Shown piece after piece: positions 48,271-58,651 of a stretch of 64,000 bases of DNA (positions within the stretch are counted from its first letter, which is position 1; the number at the start of each line of letters is the position of its first letter). Under the pieces are notes generated by a model, which saw only the letters and a program-made list of their open reading frames with translations, was not told where the DNA came from and did not search any database. Made by a program: the position numbers and the translations under genes. The DNA comes from Tetrapisispora phaffii CBS 4417. Its lineage: Eukaryota > Ascomycota > Saccharomycetes > Saccharomycetales > Saccharomycetaceae. The stretch is from the NCBI RefSeq assembly GCF_000236905.1, contig NC_016528.1:320001-384000 (forward strand). The letters are read 5' to 3'.

Positions 48271-48768
48271 ATGGAAAGCTTAAAGATTGACGATTCGAAT
48301 ACGGATAATGAAGTATTTACAAAACAGAACGGGAAGAAAGACCAGGCAGTAACGAAACCTATCGCAATAGATAGCACTACTGGTGAAGTTGTAGTAAGGA
48401 AGTCGACCGGCAAGGCCAAAATACGTAAAGGGCAATCAGAAGAAGAGTACCAAAACCAATTAGACCATTATTTTAATGTGGAGAAAGGTCCCACTATCAC
48501 TGAAGATAATTGGATGGACTCAATAGACCCTCTGGATATGCTTAACGATAATATAGAAAATGACCTGTCAATAAAAAATGTAAGACATAAATTGACAAGT
48601 TTTTGCGAAAGATACTACTACTACAAAAGATACCAAGAATGTTATAATCTAGCAATTAAACTGCGTGAAAAATACCAAGCCATCAACAAGAAGAATAAAA
48701 TGGACAGAGAGATAGAAGGCTTGGATTATTTAATAGACAAATGCATACTTAAAGGAGATATTAGCTAG
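48271..48768 (+). CDS. Small conserved cytoplasmic protein, YPL108W-like
   Basis: This gene encodes 165 residues from ATG 48271 (an in-frame TTG nine bases earlier is ignored). S. cerevisiae YPL108W has 168 residues, and the position fits: after CQD1 (YPL109C) with UBS1/TYR1 interleaved, and before SSE1 (YPL106C). The sequence is hydrophilic, with acidic and basic patches (GKAKIRKGQSEEEYQNQLDH), a DNWMDSIDPLDML segment, and a C-terminal Tyr/Lys-rich helical part with YYYYKRYQECYNLAIKLREKY that resembles a single TPR-like helix pair. No catalytic motif or membrane segment is seen. Function is unknown. The name is by synteny and length, not by recognised sequence. Confidence 0.7.
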   Translation: MESLKIDDSNTDNEVFTKQNGKKDQAVTKPIAIDSTTGEVVVRKSTGKAKIRKGQSEEEYQNQLDHYFNVEKGPTITEDNWMDSIDPLDMLNDNIENDLSIKNVRHKLTSFCERYYYYKRYQECYNLAIKLREKYQAINKKNKMDREIEGLDYLIDKCILKGDIS

Positions 48769-49265
48769 CATATTATCTTATAAGATGAGAAAGACAATTG
48801 ATGATGATTTAATGATTTTTCATCTTATATATAGCACTGGGTTTACGAAAAGCAATAATATGAAAGCATTAATTCACATAATATACCTTCTACTGAACTG
48901 TCTATATATATAATTTAATAATTAGTACATTGCATAAATAAGCACTAACATATGTATCCATTCAATTTATGCAAATGGATTTATATTGTGATGCCCAATT
49001 CAATTACTTTTTGTTTGATCCATCTCGGACAGAGGCTCATGATCATTTTTGAAAGTTAATCAATGACTAAAAGACTACATATAAAGTTTTATGTATAAAT
49101 ATATATAGTCGTTTAGTTTCTATAAGTTGCAGTAATTAAATATGAGGTTATACAGGTAAGGTAGATCACATTAGCAGGGTTTGAATTTAATAGCAACAAA
49201 AACAATAGGGTTGTCTTGTGATACCAAGAGTTTTTATATCGACACATAAAATATAAGGGATTGGT
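48769..49265. other. YPL108W-like to PEX32 intergenic region
   Basis: About 500 bp between tandem genes. It is AT-rich with a short alternating AT stretch near 48902-48912. No oleate response element or other supported motif was found. Confidence 0.4.
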
Positions 49266-50486
49266 ATGCCAGATTCTTCGCAAAGGCAAAATAAAAATGG
49301 TATCTATCGGCCTAGATTTGTTATTCCTCACACTCAGAAGTCATCTCTGACAATGATAACTCCTAATGAATTGACTAAAACACTGTTTAAATTTTATCCC
49401 ATTTTAATAATGTTAGAGTGTACATTGAACTATGCATTGTGGATCAATGATGATTTATGTTTACCATTCATACATTTAATTTTATTTTGTTTGATTTCTG
49501 AATTGTTTAACAAAAGTAATGAAGAGCAAACGTATCTTCAATACAGTATATTAGAAGTACTCTCTAAGAATATTGCTTTTCTGTTTAAAAGATGGATAGG
49601 TTTGGTTAGCGCATGCATATTGCTTTGTAGTTCTTTTTACTATATCAGTACTGTGTATGAAGATATTAACAGTTATGAGAAACCGACATTAGATGATATA
49701 GTGATTGTTTTGGAATCTGTATTGAATAAATTAGAAATAATCAAGAATGAAAGTTTAGGGAAAAGGATAAGAGTATCTAATTTTAAAACGTTTGTGAAAT
49801 TATTATTTATTCTAACTCCACTCCAATTTACCATTTTTAAATATATTTCAACTACAACTTACGTTACTTGCTTCATAATTTTGAGTTTGATTTATTATTC
49901 TATTTGGTTCCAAGCAATGTTGAAATTATTCTGGAGAATGATATTTGTTAGAAGAATGTACTATTTTGCCTCCAGTATATTTTCAAACAATAATTTTCCT
50001 ATAGGAAAAACATTATGCATGGAGGACGTTGTAAAGTATGAGCCTTTAAAATTTCAAGTTCCATTTTCTAAGACCATAAATTTAATGGAAAAATCTGCTG
50101 CCAAAGAAATTTTATTAAAGCTATATCCGATAGCATCTGATCTTCCAAAATTAAAATTAGATTTATCTCCTTCTCAGTCAATTAACATTATTGAGCTCAA
50201 GATTATCGAAAAGCAACGTAGATGGGGTGTTGATGATTGGGATAATTACATGTTACCTTCTGATGGGTACACATTCTCAATAAATGTAAACGACTCCCCT
50301 AAAAAAATAGAGAATCCCATTCACTTAAATATACTGAAAACAAATGACTGGGAGTGGCTTGACGACAACTGGGTGATATCTGATTGGTGTTATTCAGACT
50401 CCAATTGGAACTATATTGGTAACTATGAATCTTTAGAAACCTACACAAGATTCAGACTTTGGAAAAAACGACTATATCAGTCGTAA
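49266..50486 (+). CDS. PEX32: Peroxisomal/ER membrane protein Pex32 (Pex30 family)
   Basis: This gene encodes 406 residues (S. cerevisiae Pex32 413). The Pex30-32 group are ER reticulon-like proteins that regulate peroxisome number and ER-peroxisome contacts. The N-terminal half has hydrophobic helices (about 40-90, 105-135 and 170-225). The C-terminal half carries the dysferlin-type DysF repeats with their Trp/Asp pattern: RRWGVDDWDNY (about 318) and DWEWLDDNWVISDW (about 360) followed by SDSNWNYIGNYES. The gene corresponds to YBR168W, beside the SSE locus. Together with the Pex25/27-like gene there are two peroxisome-number genes in this window, about 13 kb apart, an ancestral arrangement rather than a cluster. 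Confidence 0.9.
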   Translation: MPDSSQRQNKNGIYRPRFVIPHTQKSSLTMITPNELTKTLFKFYPILIMLECTLNYALWINDDLCLPFIHLILFCLISELFNKSNEEQTYLQYSILEVLSKNIAFLFKRWIGLVSACILLCSSFYYISTVYEDINSYEKPTLDDIVIVLESVLNKLEIIKNESLGKRIRVSNFKTFVKLLFILTPLQFTIFKYISTTTYVTCFIILSLIYYSIWFQAMLKLFWRMIFVRRMYYFASSIFSNNNFPIGKTLCMEDVVKYEPLKFQVPFSKTINLMEKSAAKEILLKLYPIASDLPKLKLDLSPSQSINIIELKIIEKQRRWGVDDWDNYMLPSDGYTFSINVNDSPKKIENPIHLNILKTNDWEWLDDNWVISDWCYSDSNWNYIGNYESLETYTRFRLWKKRLYQS

Positions 50487-50744
50487 TTTCAATTCTGATT
50501 CAGAATATTGCATGAAAAACGAACTATACAACCCTTAGTATATATAAAAATGCTCGCATAAAAAAGAATAACAATTGCATACAACACTGAATAGTTAACA
50601 CTTGCATACAAATTTCAAATAGTAATATGAGCAAGAGTAAATTTGTATTTCATTAGTTAACAAATTTACTTATTTAAATATTATTTTTTATTATATTAAT
50701 TCAAATTTATTAAAAGTTAAATTACAAGAATAATTCTATATAAC

Positions 50745-52787
50745 TTATTTCTTTTCAGCTTCAGCCTTTCTTTGAGCAGCTAATTTTTCTGCTAATTCTG
50801 CCATCTTTGAAGATTCAGACTTAGCTCTTAAAGCTTGTTTCTTTTCTTCTTCCTTAGATAAGTATCTACCTCTAATCATGTTACCTAACATAGCTAATTC
50901 TTCATATTTAGCAATGTATTTACCTTTAGTGGAATCTTCACCATCACTGTATAACCATTCTTCGGCTTTGTTTAACATGTCACCTAATCTAGATTTTTCA
51001 GCATCAGAGGCAAAATCTTTGTATTCTTCTTCTAACTTACTACGTAAGTTGTAGATGTATTCTTCTAATGTGTTCTTACGGTCCTCAGTCTCAGCGACTA
51101 ACTTATCTTGAGCGTGTAATTCAGCTTCCTTTTCAGTCAATTTAGCTAATTCATCGGCAGATAAAGCAAAAGTAGAGGCTGTAATAACTAAGTCATCCTT
51201 CTTGACAGTCTTGGTGACATCTTGGAATTCCGGTTCGGCATCTTCAGCAGCATCTTCTGGTAATGGAAGTTGTTCTTGGACAATGATGTCTTCGGTAGTG
51301 TAAGCTTCTTCAATGATGTGTAAACCGGATGGATCAGCTCTTAAGACAACCTTGACTGGAACAGATTGTTCACCTTCTGGAACGTTAACGTTAGATAACT
51401 TCCAAGATGCGATTTGTGGAGAAACACCAGCTGGAGCGTCGGATGGGTTGGTGAAGAAAGCCTTCATTTCAAAGTCACCAGTACGGTTTAAAGTAATGAT
51501 CTTAGTGGAGGGGTAAGCAGAGTTAGCTGGGAAGACTTCCATGGATTCTTCTTCTTCAACTTGTTTGTCCCAAGAGAAAGAGACGGAGTATGGGTGGATA
51601 TCTTCGAACTTGAATGGTCTAACTCTCAAAGTTGGGGAGTGGATGGCACAGACAAAAGCGGCACCCTTAGCAATTGCTTCATCTTGGTTTAAGGTGGTGG
51701 ATAATTCCTTGCCGAAAGCTTCAGAAATGGAGTTCTTCAAAGTTGGGATACGAGTGCAACCACCGATGATTTCGACGAAGTCGACATCTTCAGCAGTTAA
51801 TTGAGCTTGAGCCAAAGCCTTAGTAATTGGTTCAGTGACACGTGTTAATAATGGCTTAACCAATTCCTCTAATTCTTCTCTGGTCATTTGAGAAGAAACA
51901 TCGACATCGTTCATGACAGATTCCAAAGAAAATGGAGCAGCGGTGTTAGCAGACAAAACCTTCTTTAACTTTTCAGAAGCAGTCAAGACTCTGTTGTAAG
52001 CCTTTGGATTTTCCCTGATATCAATCTTGAATTTGGATTTGAATTCATCAGCGAAATGTTCGGTGATGGCACGATCGAAATCTCTACCACCGAAATGCTT
52101 GTCGTAAGCAGTACCGATAACTTTAGCGGAACCCTTCTTGAAAGAGACGACGGAACAAGTGTAAGAGGAGTGACCAATGTCAACGAAGGCGACGATTCTT
52201 GGTTTCTCCTCGCCTTCTGGTAAATCAGTCTTGAAAATACCGTAAGAGACGGCAGCAGCAGTAACATCGTTGATGATTCTTACTGGGTTCAAACCAGCGA
52301 TTCTAGCAGCGTCAGAGATGTGGTAACGTTGTTCTTCTGTGTACCAGACTGGGACAGCGATGACGACATCCTTGATGCTAGCCTTAGTGTCTTCAATGAC
52401 GGTGTTCTTAACCTTGTCGATGAACATAGCGGCAACTTGAGTGGCAGAGAAAGTTTCAACCTTACCGGCGAATCTAACTTCACTACCGATTTTACCATCT
52501 TCCAGTTCAACCAATTTAGAGCTGAAATGTTTGGCTTCTTGGTCGAATTCAGTATCCTTGTAGTTCAAACCGATGATTCTCTTCAAGTTTTCAACAGTGT
52601 TCTTAATGTTGGAAGTTTGCTTGTTTCTACCGGTCTCACCCAGGTATCTGTTCTTTGGACCGAAACCAACGACAGAAGGGGTGGCACGGTTGGAAACTTC
52701 GTTGACAACAATGTCAATACCTCTGTTCTTGGCGACAGCCAAGACAGAGTTGTTATTACCAAAATCTAAACCAAATGGAGTACTCAT
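50745..52787 (-). CDS. SSE1: Hsp110 chaperone / Hsp70 nucleotide exchange factor Sse1
   Basis: This gene encodes 680 residues (S. cerevisiae Sse1 and Sse2 both 693). It releases ADP from Ssa/Ssb Hsp70s and holds unfolded proteins. The N-terminal actin-fold ATPase (1 to about 385) shows [19 protein letters not shown], the GHSSYT and FGGRDFD blocks and [12 protein letters not shown]. The beta domain (about 390-500) contains [14 protein letters not shown], and the acidic insertion [14 protein letters not shown] leads to the helical domain. The protein ends in QRKAEAEKK and lacks the acidic ...DVDMD-type tail of S. cerevisiae Sse1. It corresponds to YPL106C/YBR169C; both paralogue names are possible. 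Codon choice is strongly biased, as expected for high expression. Confidence 0.95.
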   Translation of the reverse strand: MSTPFGLDFGNNNSVLAVAKNRGIDIVVNEVSNRATPSVVGFGPKNRYLGETGRNKQTSNIKNTVENLKRIIGLNYKDTEFDQEAKHFSSKLVELEDGKIGSEVRFAGKVETFSATQVAAMFIDKVKNTVIEDTKASIKDVVIAVPVWYTEEQRYHISDAARIAGLNPVRIINDVTAAAVSYGIFKTDLPEGEEKPRIVAFVDIGHSSYTCSVVSFKKGSAKVIGTAYDKHFGGRDFDRAITEHFADEFKSKFKIDIRENPKAYNRVLTASEKLKKVLSANTAAPFSLESVMNDVDVSSQMTREELEELVKPLLTRVTEPITKALAQAQLTAEDVDFVEIIGGCTRIPTLKNSISEAFGKELSTTLNQDEAIAKGAAFVCAIHSPTLRVRPFKFEDIHPYSVSFSWDKQVEEEESMEVFPANSAYPSTKIITLNRTGDFEMKAFFTNPSDAPAGVSPQIASWKLSNVNVPEGEQSVPVKVVLRADPSGLHIIEEAYTTEDIIVQEQLPLPEDAAEDAEPEFQDVTKTVKKDDLVITASTFALSADELAKLTEKEAELHAQDKLVAETEDRKNTLEEYIYNLRSKLEEEYKDFASDAEKSRLGDMLNKAEEWLYSDGEDSTKGKYIAKYEELAMLGNMIRGRYLSKEEEKKQALRAKSESSKMAELAEKLAAQRKAEAEKK

Positions 52788-53214
52788 TATTTCTAATCAA
52801 TGCTGATTGGTAGCGTAGCGTTCTAACCTCCTAGAACAAAAACAAACAGCCAAATAAAGTACAAACAAACTGACAGAAAATAATAGTAACGTTTAAATAC
52901 AACACAAATAAACAGATCTTGGATCTTCCCGTTCAATACAATCGCAAACTATCTTAAACAGATTGCATTGAGTGGTGTATCTTATTGTCTCTTGTTTCTT
53001 GTTTCTCTGAAAACTTTTCACTCATCCATCACTGCTCAGAACGTTGAAAAATTCATCGATGAGGCATCCGCTGCGAAAAGCTTTTGGTCGTCGTTCGGAG
53101 TTCTCACGTCACGTGCTGCGCTGGAGTGCACAGGGAAGGGAAGAGGAGCAGTACATGGCATGTCGACTGTGCATTTATGTATTCTATTATACGTATGTAT
53201 TACAAGTGTGTACC

Positions 53215-53245
<31 letters not shown>

Positions 53246-53262
53246 CAGGTACGTTAGCCCGG
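52788..53262. promoter_or_regulatory. SSE1 upstream / SYH1 downstream region
   Basis: This region contains a palindromic GTCACGTG (53108-53115), a Cbf1-type E-box, in a locally GC-richer segment, and an AT run passing into GT (53215-53246) just 17 bp beyond the SYH1 stop. On the minus strand that run reads (CA)n(TA)n and could act as the UAUAUA 3'-end efficiency element for SYH1. I could not find a well-formed heat shock element (alternating nGAAn) for SSE1. Confidence 0.45.
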
Positions 53263-55977
53263 CTAGTGCTTTCTGCCCTTCTTCTTCTTTACGACCTGGA
53301 ACTCCCAATCGTCGGCTTCGCCTTCTGGTAAGTTCAAGGCCTCACTCCAAGTCAATGGGTCACTGATCTTGGATTCTACTTCGATACGCCTCTTGATGAA
53401 CTCGATGGCAAATCGTTTACCGTCCATGTTCGATGTGTTCGAGTAGATGGTGTCGGAGATGATCTCCACGGAGTCATGGCTGCTTGGAAGACTGAACAAT
53501 ACCTCTAGGACTGTGTTTGCTTGAATGCCCGAGTCTAGTTTCATTTGACTCTTACACCATCTGATAAATTCTTGGCGCAAGGCACTGGAAGAATTCCCTG
53601 CGTATGTCACTTGGGGAGCTGCTGGAGTCATCACAGTTTTGCTCTTCATTGTTGGGATGGTTGTCGAGGAACCTATTTGCTTGCCCTTGCCCACTGGCGT
53701 TGTGCTGATGTTTCTCAATTGGTCAGGAGAAATGTACGAAGTTGGTTGGTTGACTACTTTTGGTGCAACAGCAGCTTTGCTCGTCCTAGAGGTCACAGTT
53801 ATCCATGAATCGGAGCCTGTGCTGCCAGGGGTGCTTGCGCTACTCTTTTTATTCGTTTGCGCCTGTGCCCACATCTTCTTTTGTTCTTCGACAAAATCGG
53901 AGTCTTCAAAATCTTGCAAGTATAGTGGTGTCGTTTCGGTTTTCTTATTACTAATCAACACATTGTTTTGTTTCTTTTTGATAGAAACTGGAACTTCAAT
54001 TTTTGTTGCAGGAATCTTCGTTTGTGGCTTTTGAGCCCATGTAAGCATCGACTTTAACTCTTGTTCTTTCTTATCACTACTATAGAGATCTGCACTCCAT
54101 TTCAAAGTGGTGGCCATGTCCAATTTATCAGCCTTCATCTTAGATTTCTCATTCTTTTTTAACTCCTCCAATGACGGAATGTTAACAGGTTCAACTTTAT
54201 TCACTTTATTAGCCCATGGGGCCAAATTAGATACTGGAGTAGTTGGTGCTGCAAATGATTTGTTCTCTAAAACGCTTGACTCGTTTCTTTTCTCCTCTTC
54301 AATGATTTGCTGTTGTCTTATTTTCATTTCATTCAAACGTGCTTGCTCTTCTTGTTTTTTAGATGGTGTGTTTTTCTTAAGATCTGCGATTGAGGAAGAG
54401 ATAACAGAGCTGAATTCGATTTTAGAAGACACATGAGCCCATGGCGCAACACTTGGTTTTAATTGACTAGGAGTGGAAACTCCAGAGGCAATATTCTCAG
54501 ATATAACACTTGTCTGTTGCTCAATTTGATTTCCTTCTTGTTTCCGTTTTTGACTCTTCACCTCCTTTTCTTGTTTTCTCAAGTTTTCAAAACGTTCTTC
54601 TTCAATTAACTTCGAAGCAGACTTGTTAGCTTCTGACGATTTTTCCTCGACATTCTTGTCAACAGAAGTTTGGGAAGAGTTCGAAGTTTCGGGTAGCTGA
54701 GCAAGTTTGGCTAAAAGTTCCTCTGTCTCCTCCTTATAAGGTAAAGCTTCAGGGATCACAAAATTTGGATCCACAGTTTCCTTCTTTGTTTTGCCAACTG
54801 GAATAGGAACAGCAGTCTCTGTAAAATAGCTTCCGTCATCACCTTTCCACTTTAATAACTCGTCGTATGTAAATGTTCTGTCAGTCAGCAAAGCTGCAGA
54901 ACTGATGTCTTTCACATTCTTGAGTTTTTGAGATGGTTCCTCTTGCCTCTGTTTGGATTTAGATATCGCATCATTTTTCTTAGCCCCAACATTGGACATT
55001 CCAATTTTCACTGCATCATTATTTTCAAGGGTATCTGACAACATCGATAAAGGTGCTTGTGATGACAACGGAGTGGACATACCACTGTTCAGCATCGAAG
55101 ATCTCCCAATCGAGGCAGCTATTAAATTGTCTATAGCAGAAAATGGATTATAATAACTTCCTGACATCTTTAGAATTTCACCCACAGTGATAAACTTATC
55201 GTTCAAATTCAGTGGATCGGCGACACCATTCGTAACACGGGTGACTTGCAATGTCGGGGGGAAATACCCACCAGATAGCCAATAATCCATTTTTCTAGAT
55301 TCGAATGGACCTTGAATTTGACCCATGGTGTCGATGTAGTTCCACAAAGATTCCTGTACTGAAATTGGCATGGTAACACCGGGCGGAATACCTGGAGCAT
55401 ATGCCATCTGGGCTGCATTAGCCTGGTGCTGCTGTGGTTGTGGTTGATTGATACCTTGTTGACCAAATTGAGAAAACATATTTAGTGAAGAATGGCTTTG
55501 TACGGGAGTGGCAGCGTTCGAGACGGATCCGTTGAAAATAGTAGAATGGTTACTCGTAGTCTGTTGCATAGAAGCTCCAAACTGAGGTCTGGCTGGCATA
55601 CTAAGTTGACCTACGATATTCTTCGTTGCAGAACCTTGGCCTGCATTAGCAGCACCAGTGTCTAACCAAGCTGGGTGGTTGCCACCGTTTCGAACATAAA
55701 ATTCTTGGTTCACTCTAAAACCATCGTTTGACTGAGGCTGCGGTTGTTGGATTTGAGGACTATTGGCGAAATGGGACGAATTAGTCTGGATTCCAATGGT
55801 ATCCAACAAGGAAGATTCCCTCGATAGAGGCAGTCTAGTGGCTAACATGGGTTGACCGGGTCCATCAACATGAGAATTACTCAGTGGTGTGTTTGACTGG
55901 CGTGCAATGCCCATGTTTGCAAAATCCGAATTCATCGTCTCCAGGTTATTTTCAAATTGATATTGTTGGTAGTTCAT
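53263..55977 (-). CDS. SYH1: GYF-domain protein Syh1/Smy2
   Basis: This gene encodes 904 residues (S. cerevisiae Syh1 849, Smy2 740). The GYF domain (about 210-265) has the full signature: SLWNYIDTMGQIQGPFESRKMDYWLSGGYFPP contains W-x-Y, GPF, M-x2-W and GYF (quoted segments: GQIQGPFESRKMDYWLSGGY). It binds PPG-phi proline motifs, linking to ribosome quality control, mRNA decay and Sec23/24 trafficking. The remainder is Gln/Lys/Glu-rich and disordered, with repeats of the APWA(H/N) type (VAPWAHV, LAPWANK). A conserved C-terminal helical module (about 800-900) ends in a basic KKKKGRKH. Position fits both YPL105C (SYH1, next to SSE1) and YBR172C (SMY2, next to UMP1); the copy cannot be separated from the sequence alone. 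Confidence 0.9.
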   Translation of the reverse strand: MNYQQYQFENNLETMNSDFANMGIARQSNTPLSNSHVDGPGQPMLATRLPLSRESSLLDTIGIQTNSSHFANSPQIQQPQPQSNDGFRVNQEFYVRNGGNHPAWLDTGAANAGQGSATKNIVGQLSMPARPQFGASMQQTTSNHSTIFNGSVSNAATPVQSHSSLNMFSQFGQQGINQPQPQQHQANAAQMAYAPGIPPGVTMPISVQESLWNYIDTMGQIQGPFESRKMDYWLSGGYFPPTLQVTRVTNGVADPLNLNDKFITVGEILKMSGSYYNPFSAIDNLIAASIGRSSMLNSGMSTPLSSQAPLSMLSDTLENNDAVKIGMSNVGAKKNDAISKSKQRQEEPSQKLKNVKDISSAALLTDRTFTYDELLKWKGDDGSYFTETAVPIPVGKTKKETVDPNFVIPEALPYKEETEELLAKLAQLPETSNSSQTSVDKNVEEKSSEANKSASKLIEEERFENLRKQEKEVKSQKRKQEGNQIEQQTSVISENIASGVSTPSQLKPSVAPWAHVSSKIEFSSVISSSIADLKKNTPSKKQEEQARLNEMKIRQQQIIEEEKRNESSVLENKSFAAPTTPVSNLAPWANKVNKVEPVNIPSLEELKKNEKSKMKADKLDMATTLKWSADLYSSDKKEQELKSMLTWAQKPQTKIPATKIEVPVSIKKKQNNVLISNKKTETTPLYLQDFEDSDFVEEQKKMWAQAQTNKKSSASTPGSTGSDSWITVTSRTSKAAVAPKVVNQPTSYISPDQLRNISTTPVGKGKQIGSSTTIPTMKSKTVMTPAAPQVTYAGNSSSALRQEFIRWCKSQMKLDSGIQANTVLEVLFSLPSSHDSVEIISDTIYSNTSNMDGKRFAIEFIKRRIEVESKISDPLTWSEALNLPEGEADDWEFQVVKKKKGRKH

Positions 55978-56691
55978 TGCTTGAGTGGATGGGAGTACTG
56001 TGGTTTATTGAATAAAATGAAATTGTTATATCCGTTTTCTTATTTTTGGTTATACTTTACTTTTGTAGATATAGCGCTGCTTCCATTTCAATAGTTAAAC
56101 AGAATGCACCAATAACAAATAAAACCAATGAACAACAAGATGGCATTACAACTCAATGACAAACCTGATATAAGTGTATGATCTTTCAAAGAACTTGTTA
56201 ACAATAAAAGATTTCATCAAAAGTTAATGTCTTGTATGCACTGGTACTTGTGATGTTTTTTCGAGTAATTTTTCTCTTTTCACATAGTTAAGTGTGAATA
56301 TTTGAAAAAAATTTGAAGAGAGAGGGCAAAAGAGAGCTGAGGGTATATAAAGGTCGAATACGATGATGTTATGGTGGAATTGAGAGAGGTTCATTGAGTC
56401 CAGGTGTGTAATTGCTGCTAGTGGCAGCTGTTGACGATACTGGGGTGTTGTATGTGCAGCTTACTTGGCTTTGAAGAGACAAGTCTTGATAGATATCGGT
56501 AAGAAGTCGAGAAGTGTCGCTTGGAAGTTGTCTACCTATATAATTGCAAGATCTTGGTATGTATCTCCTATGTATTCTTGTTTAGTTACATCGATGCGTT
56601 TATTCGTTGTGTCAAATGAAGTATTGTGTGTGTACATGTATATATATTATATGTGTGTGGGGAGAAGGAAGGGGGAATTTGGGACGATAAT
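55978..56691. other. SYH1 upstream / UMP1 downstream region
   Basis: About 710 bp between tandem minus-strand genes. A TA/GT-rich tract near 56638-56662 lies just past the UMP1 stop; on the transcribed strand it is CA- then UA-rich and may help form the UMP1 3' end. A TATATAAAG at 56344-56352 is on the plus strand and has no gene to serve. Nothing else is supported. Confidence 0.4.
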
Positions 56692-57144
56692 TTATATACC
56701 TAGTTTTTTTTCGATCATGGTGTGGACGTCGTTGCCAATCATGTTGTTCTGCAGACCGCCTTGGTAGACATCTTCCCAGTCCACATTGCATTCTTTGTTC
56801 AATAACACGTCCCTGTGTAGAGAAGTCGTGGTTGTGTTTTTTCCTGCGTGAAGAGGGTTGAAGTCCGCTTGTTCCACCAACTTCAAGTCCATGACTCTCT
56901 TTAATGGCTCTGCAATGCCAAATATCTCTCTGTATTGTTCCAATTGTCTGTTCTGTTGTGTCTGGTCCCAGTTTCTGATCCGGGACTCCAATGGATGTCT
57001 GTCGTTGACTTGGGTCGCAATTGGGACAGCACCTTGTTGTTGACGTAAAGTGTCAGGAAGAGATGGCAATGCGTTCGAGGCCAGCGTGTCCGCATCTGCA
57101 GTAGAAATATGACTCTTAAAATCCTTGCTTGGAACTAAATTCAT
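56692..57144 (-). CDS. UMP1: Proteasome maturation factor Ump1
   Basis: This gene encodes 150 residues (S. cerevisiae 148). It is a short-lived chaperone that binds 15S half-proteasomes and becomes the first substrate of the new 20S particle. The family blocks are clear: the disordered N-terminus MNLVPSKDFKS, the middle HPLESRIRNWDQTQQNRQLE and REIFGIAEPLKRVMDLK, and the C-terminal DVYQGG...NDVHTMIEKKLGI. It corresponds to YBR173C, upstream on the minus strand of SYH1/SMY2 and divergent from SWD3. A PACE-like Rpn4 site lies about 190 bp upstream. Confidence 0.97.
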   Translation of the reverse strand: MNLVPSKDFKSHISTADADTLASNALPSLPDTLRQQQGAVPIATQVNDRHPLESRIRNWDQTQQNRQLEQYREIFGIAEPLKRVMDLKLVEQADFNPLHAGKNTTTTSLHRDVLLNKECNVDWEDVYQGGLQNNMIGNDVHTMIEKKLGI

Positions 57145-57331
57145 ATCGGTATGTGTAAGCCTATGTGTAATTGATCTGCTATCTGAAAACCCGGCTGTAT
57201 CCCGTTTAACGTATCACTGTATAGTTCGTTCTGCAGAGTATACCGCTGATCACGCTGTTCATGATATATCTAAGCATGTCATGTTACTCCATCTCATTGA
57301 AGAGTTGTTTATATAGAAGATGAAGTTACCA

Positions 57332-57340
57332 TTCGCCACC
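57332..57340 (-). promoter_or_regulatory. PACE-like (Rpn4) site upstream of UMP1
   Basis: On the minus strand it reads GGTGGCGAA, one base from the canonical proteasome box GGTGGCAAA, and 188 bp upstream of the UMP1 ATG. The GGTGGCGA variant is also a known Rpn4-type element in some S. cerevisiae promoters. UMP1 is a classical Rpn4 target, so the site is likely functional. The rest of the 57145-57628 gap shows nothing else. Confidence 0.6.
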
Positions 57341-57628
57341 CTTTGACTTTGTTTCAGCGAAGCGAACCCACCATACATAACGTGTGAAATGCGGGTGATA
57401 CGTTACAAGAACAAGAACATGACATCTCAGTAATGGTTTCATGATGGTTATGCCAAGGTTAAAAGCATAAGAAGAAGTGTTTTAATGGTTGGACGGTTTG
57501 GTTGTTGTGGCAGTGGTATTTGTTGCAGCTTGTGAGACTCTTTGTGTCATTATCTTTGGAAAATAAGCACAGCTGTTTGTTTCAGTGCACGAACCTTTGA
57601 GTAATTGCTGTTGCTGGTGCTGGATAGT

Positions 57629-58651
57629 ATGTTGAGGTTGTTACGGAATATTGCTCTGGCGAGTCCAGGAAGTGGTGGTCAAGTCACTTCTGTGAAATTC
57701 TCACCCAATGGAGAATTAGTAGCGGTTTGTAAGAGTACAGTAATTGAATTATTTGAGTTGGCATCGATTGAACAGCATGATGAGGTTGTGCCAGTGCCTT
57801 TCAAGACGGTTTTGACATCCCATATAAAGCCCATCTCTGAAATATGCTGGTCCCCAGATGGTCAGTGCATTGCTTCCGGCTCTGATGATTTTACTGTGGA
57901 GATCACTCACTTGCAGTTCGGGCAAATATACAGGCTTGTCAGTCACACTGCTCCAGTAGTGTCTTTATGTTTCAATGTTAAAGGTAATTTATTGTGTAGT
58001 TCCTCAATGGATGAGAGCATAAAGATCTGGGACACATTGAATGGTGTATTGTTGAGGACAATATCCGCGCATTCTGGGGCTGTCGTCTCCATAGATATGC
58101 CACAGCTTGACTCATCGATCATTTCTTCAGGTTCGTTTGACGGGTTGATCCGTATATTCGACACAGCATCTGGCCATTGTTTGAAAACATTGACATATGA
58201 TAAGGATTGGAAGATTGACACAGGTGTTGTGGCCATTGCAAATGTTAGATGGTCCAAAAATGGGAAATTCCTACTTGTGAAATCACTAGACGGGATAGTC
58301 AAAATATGGGACTGTATAAGGGGTTATGTCGTACGAACATTTAAAATAGACCAATCCGATGATCAAGAAGCTAATGGTGCTTCTCATTCCACCGATGCTT
58401 ACCGTATGAGGTATGCGTTTGGAATGGATTTTTTATATCCAGAAAATGACCATTCACCAATTGTAATTAGTGGTTATGAAAATGGTGATATATACCTTTG
58501 GGACTCAAGTAACAAGAAACTTCTACAGTTAATTAAAGCAAATGAATTCAAATATTCAAGCAGTCCCATCATAGATATAAACACCCATCAAAACTATGTC
58601 TGCACGGTGACAATGGATGGTGAATGTCTATTTTGGAAATGGGAATCTTGA
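57629..58651 (+). CDS. SWD3: COMPASS WD40 subunit Swd3
   Basis: This gene encodes 340 residues (S. cerevisiae Swd3 315). It is the WDR5 orthologue, needed for COMPASS assembly and H3K4 methylation by Set1. Seven WD repeats are visible. Strong ones are SEICWSPDGQCIASGSDDFT, NVKGNLLCSSSMDESIKIWD, IISSGSFDGLIRIFDTASGH and LLVKSLDGIVKIWDCIRGYV, and the last blade contains TMDGECLFWKWES. Start ATG 57629 is used; eight codons of an upstream in-frame TTG extension are ignored. The N-terminus is slightly longer than in S. cerevisiae. It corresponds to YBR175W, divergent from UMP1 and in tandem with MSD1. Confidence 0.95.
   Translation: MLRLLRNIALASPGSGGQVTSVKFSPNGELVAVCKSTVIELFELASIEQHDEVVPVPFKTVLTSHIKPISEICWSPDGQCIASGSDDFTVEITHLQFGQIYRLVSHTAPVVSLCFNVKGNLLCSSSMDESIKIWDTLNGVLLRTISAHSGAVVSIDMPQLDSSIISSGSFDGLIRIFDTASGHCLKTLTYDKDWKIDTGVVAIANVRWSKNGKFLLVKSLDGIVKIWDCIRGYVVRTFKIDQSDDQEANGASHSTDAYRMRYAFGMDFLYPENDHSPIVISGYENGDIYLWDSSNKKLLQLIKANEFKYSSSPIIDINTHQNYVCTVTMDGECLFWKWES

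Noticed and set aside
52788..53045. Heat shock element upstream of SSE1
   Set aside because: Several TTC and GAA triplets occur, but none in the required alternating 5-bp phase (nTTCnnGAAn or longer), so no site could be supported.
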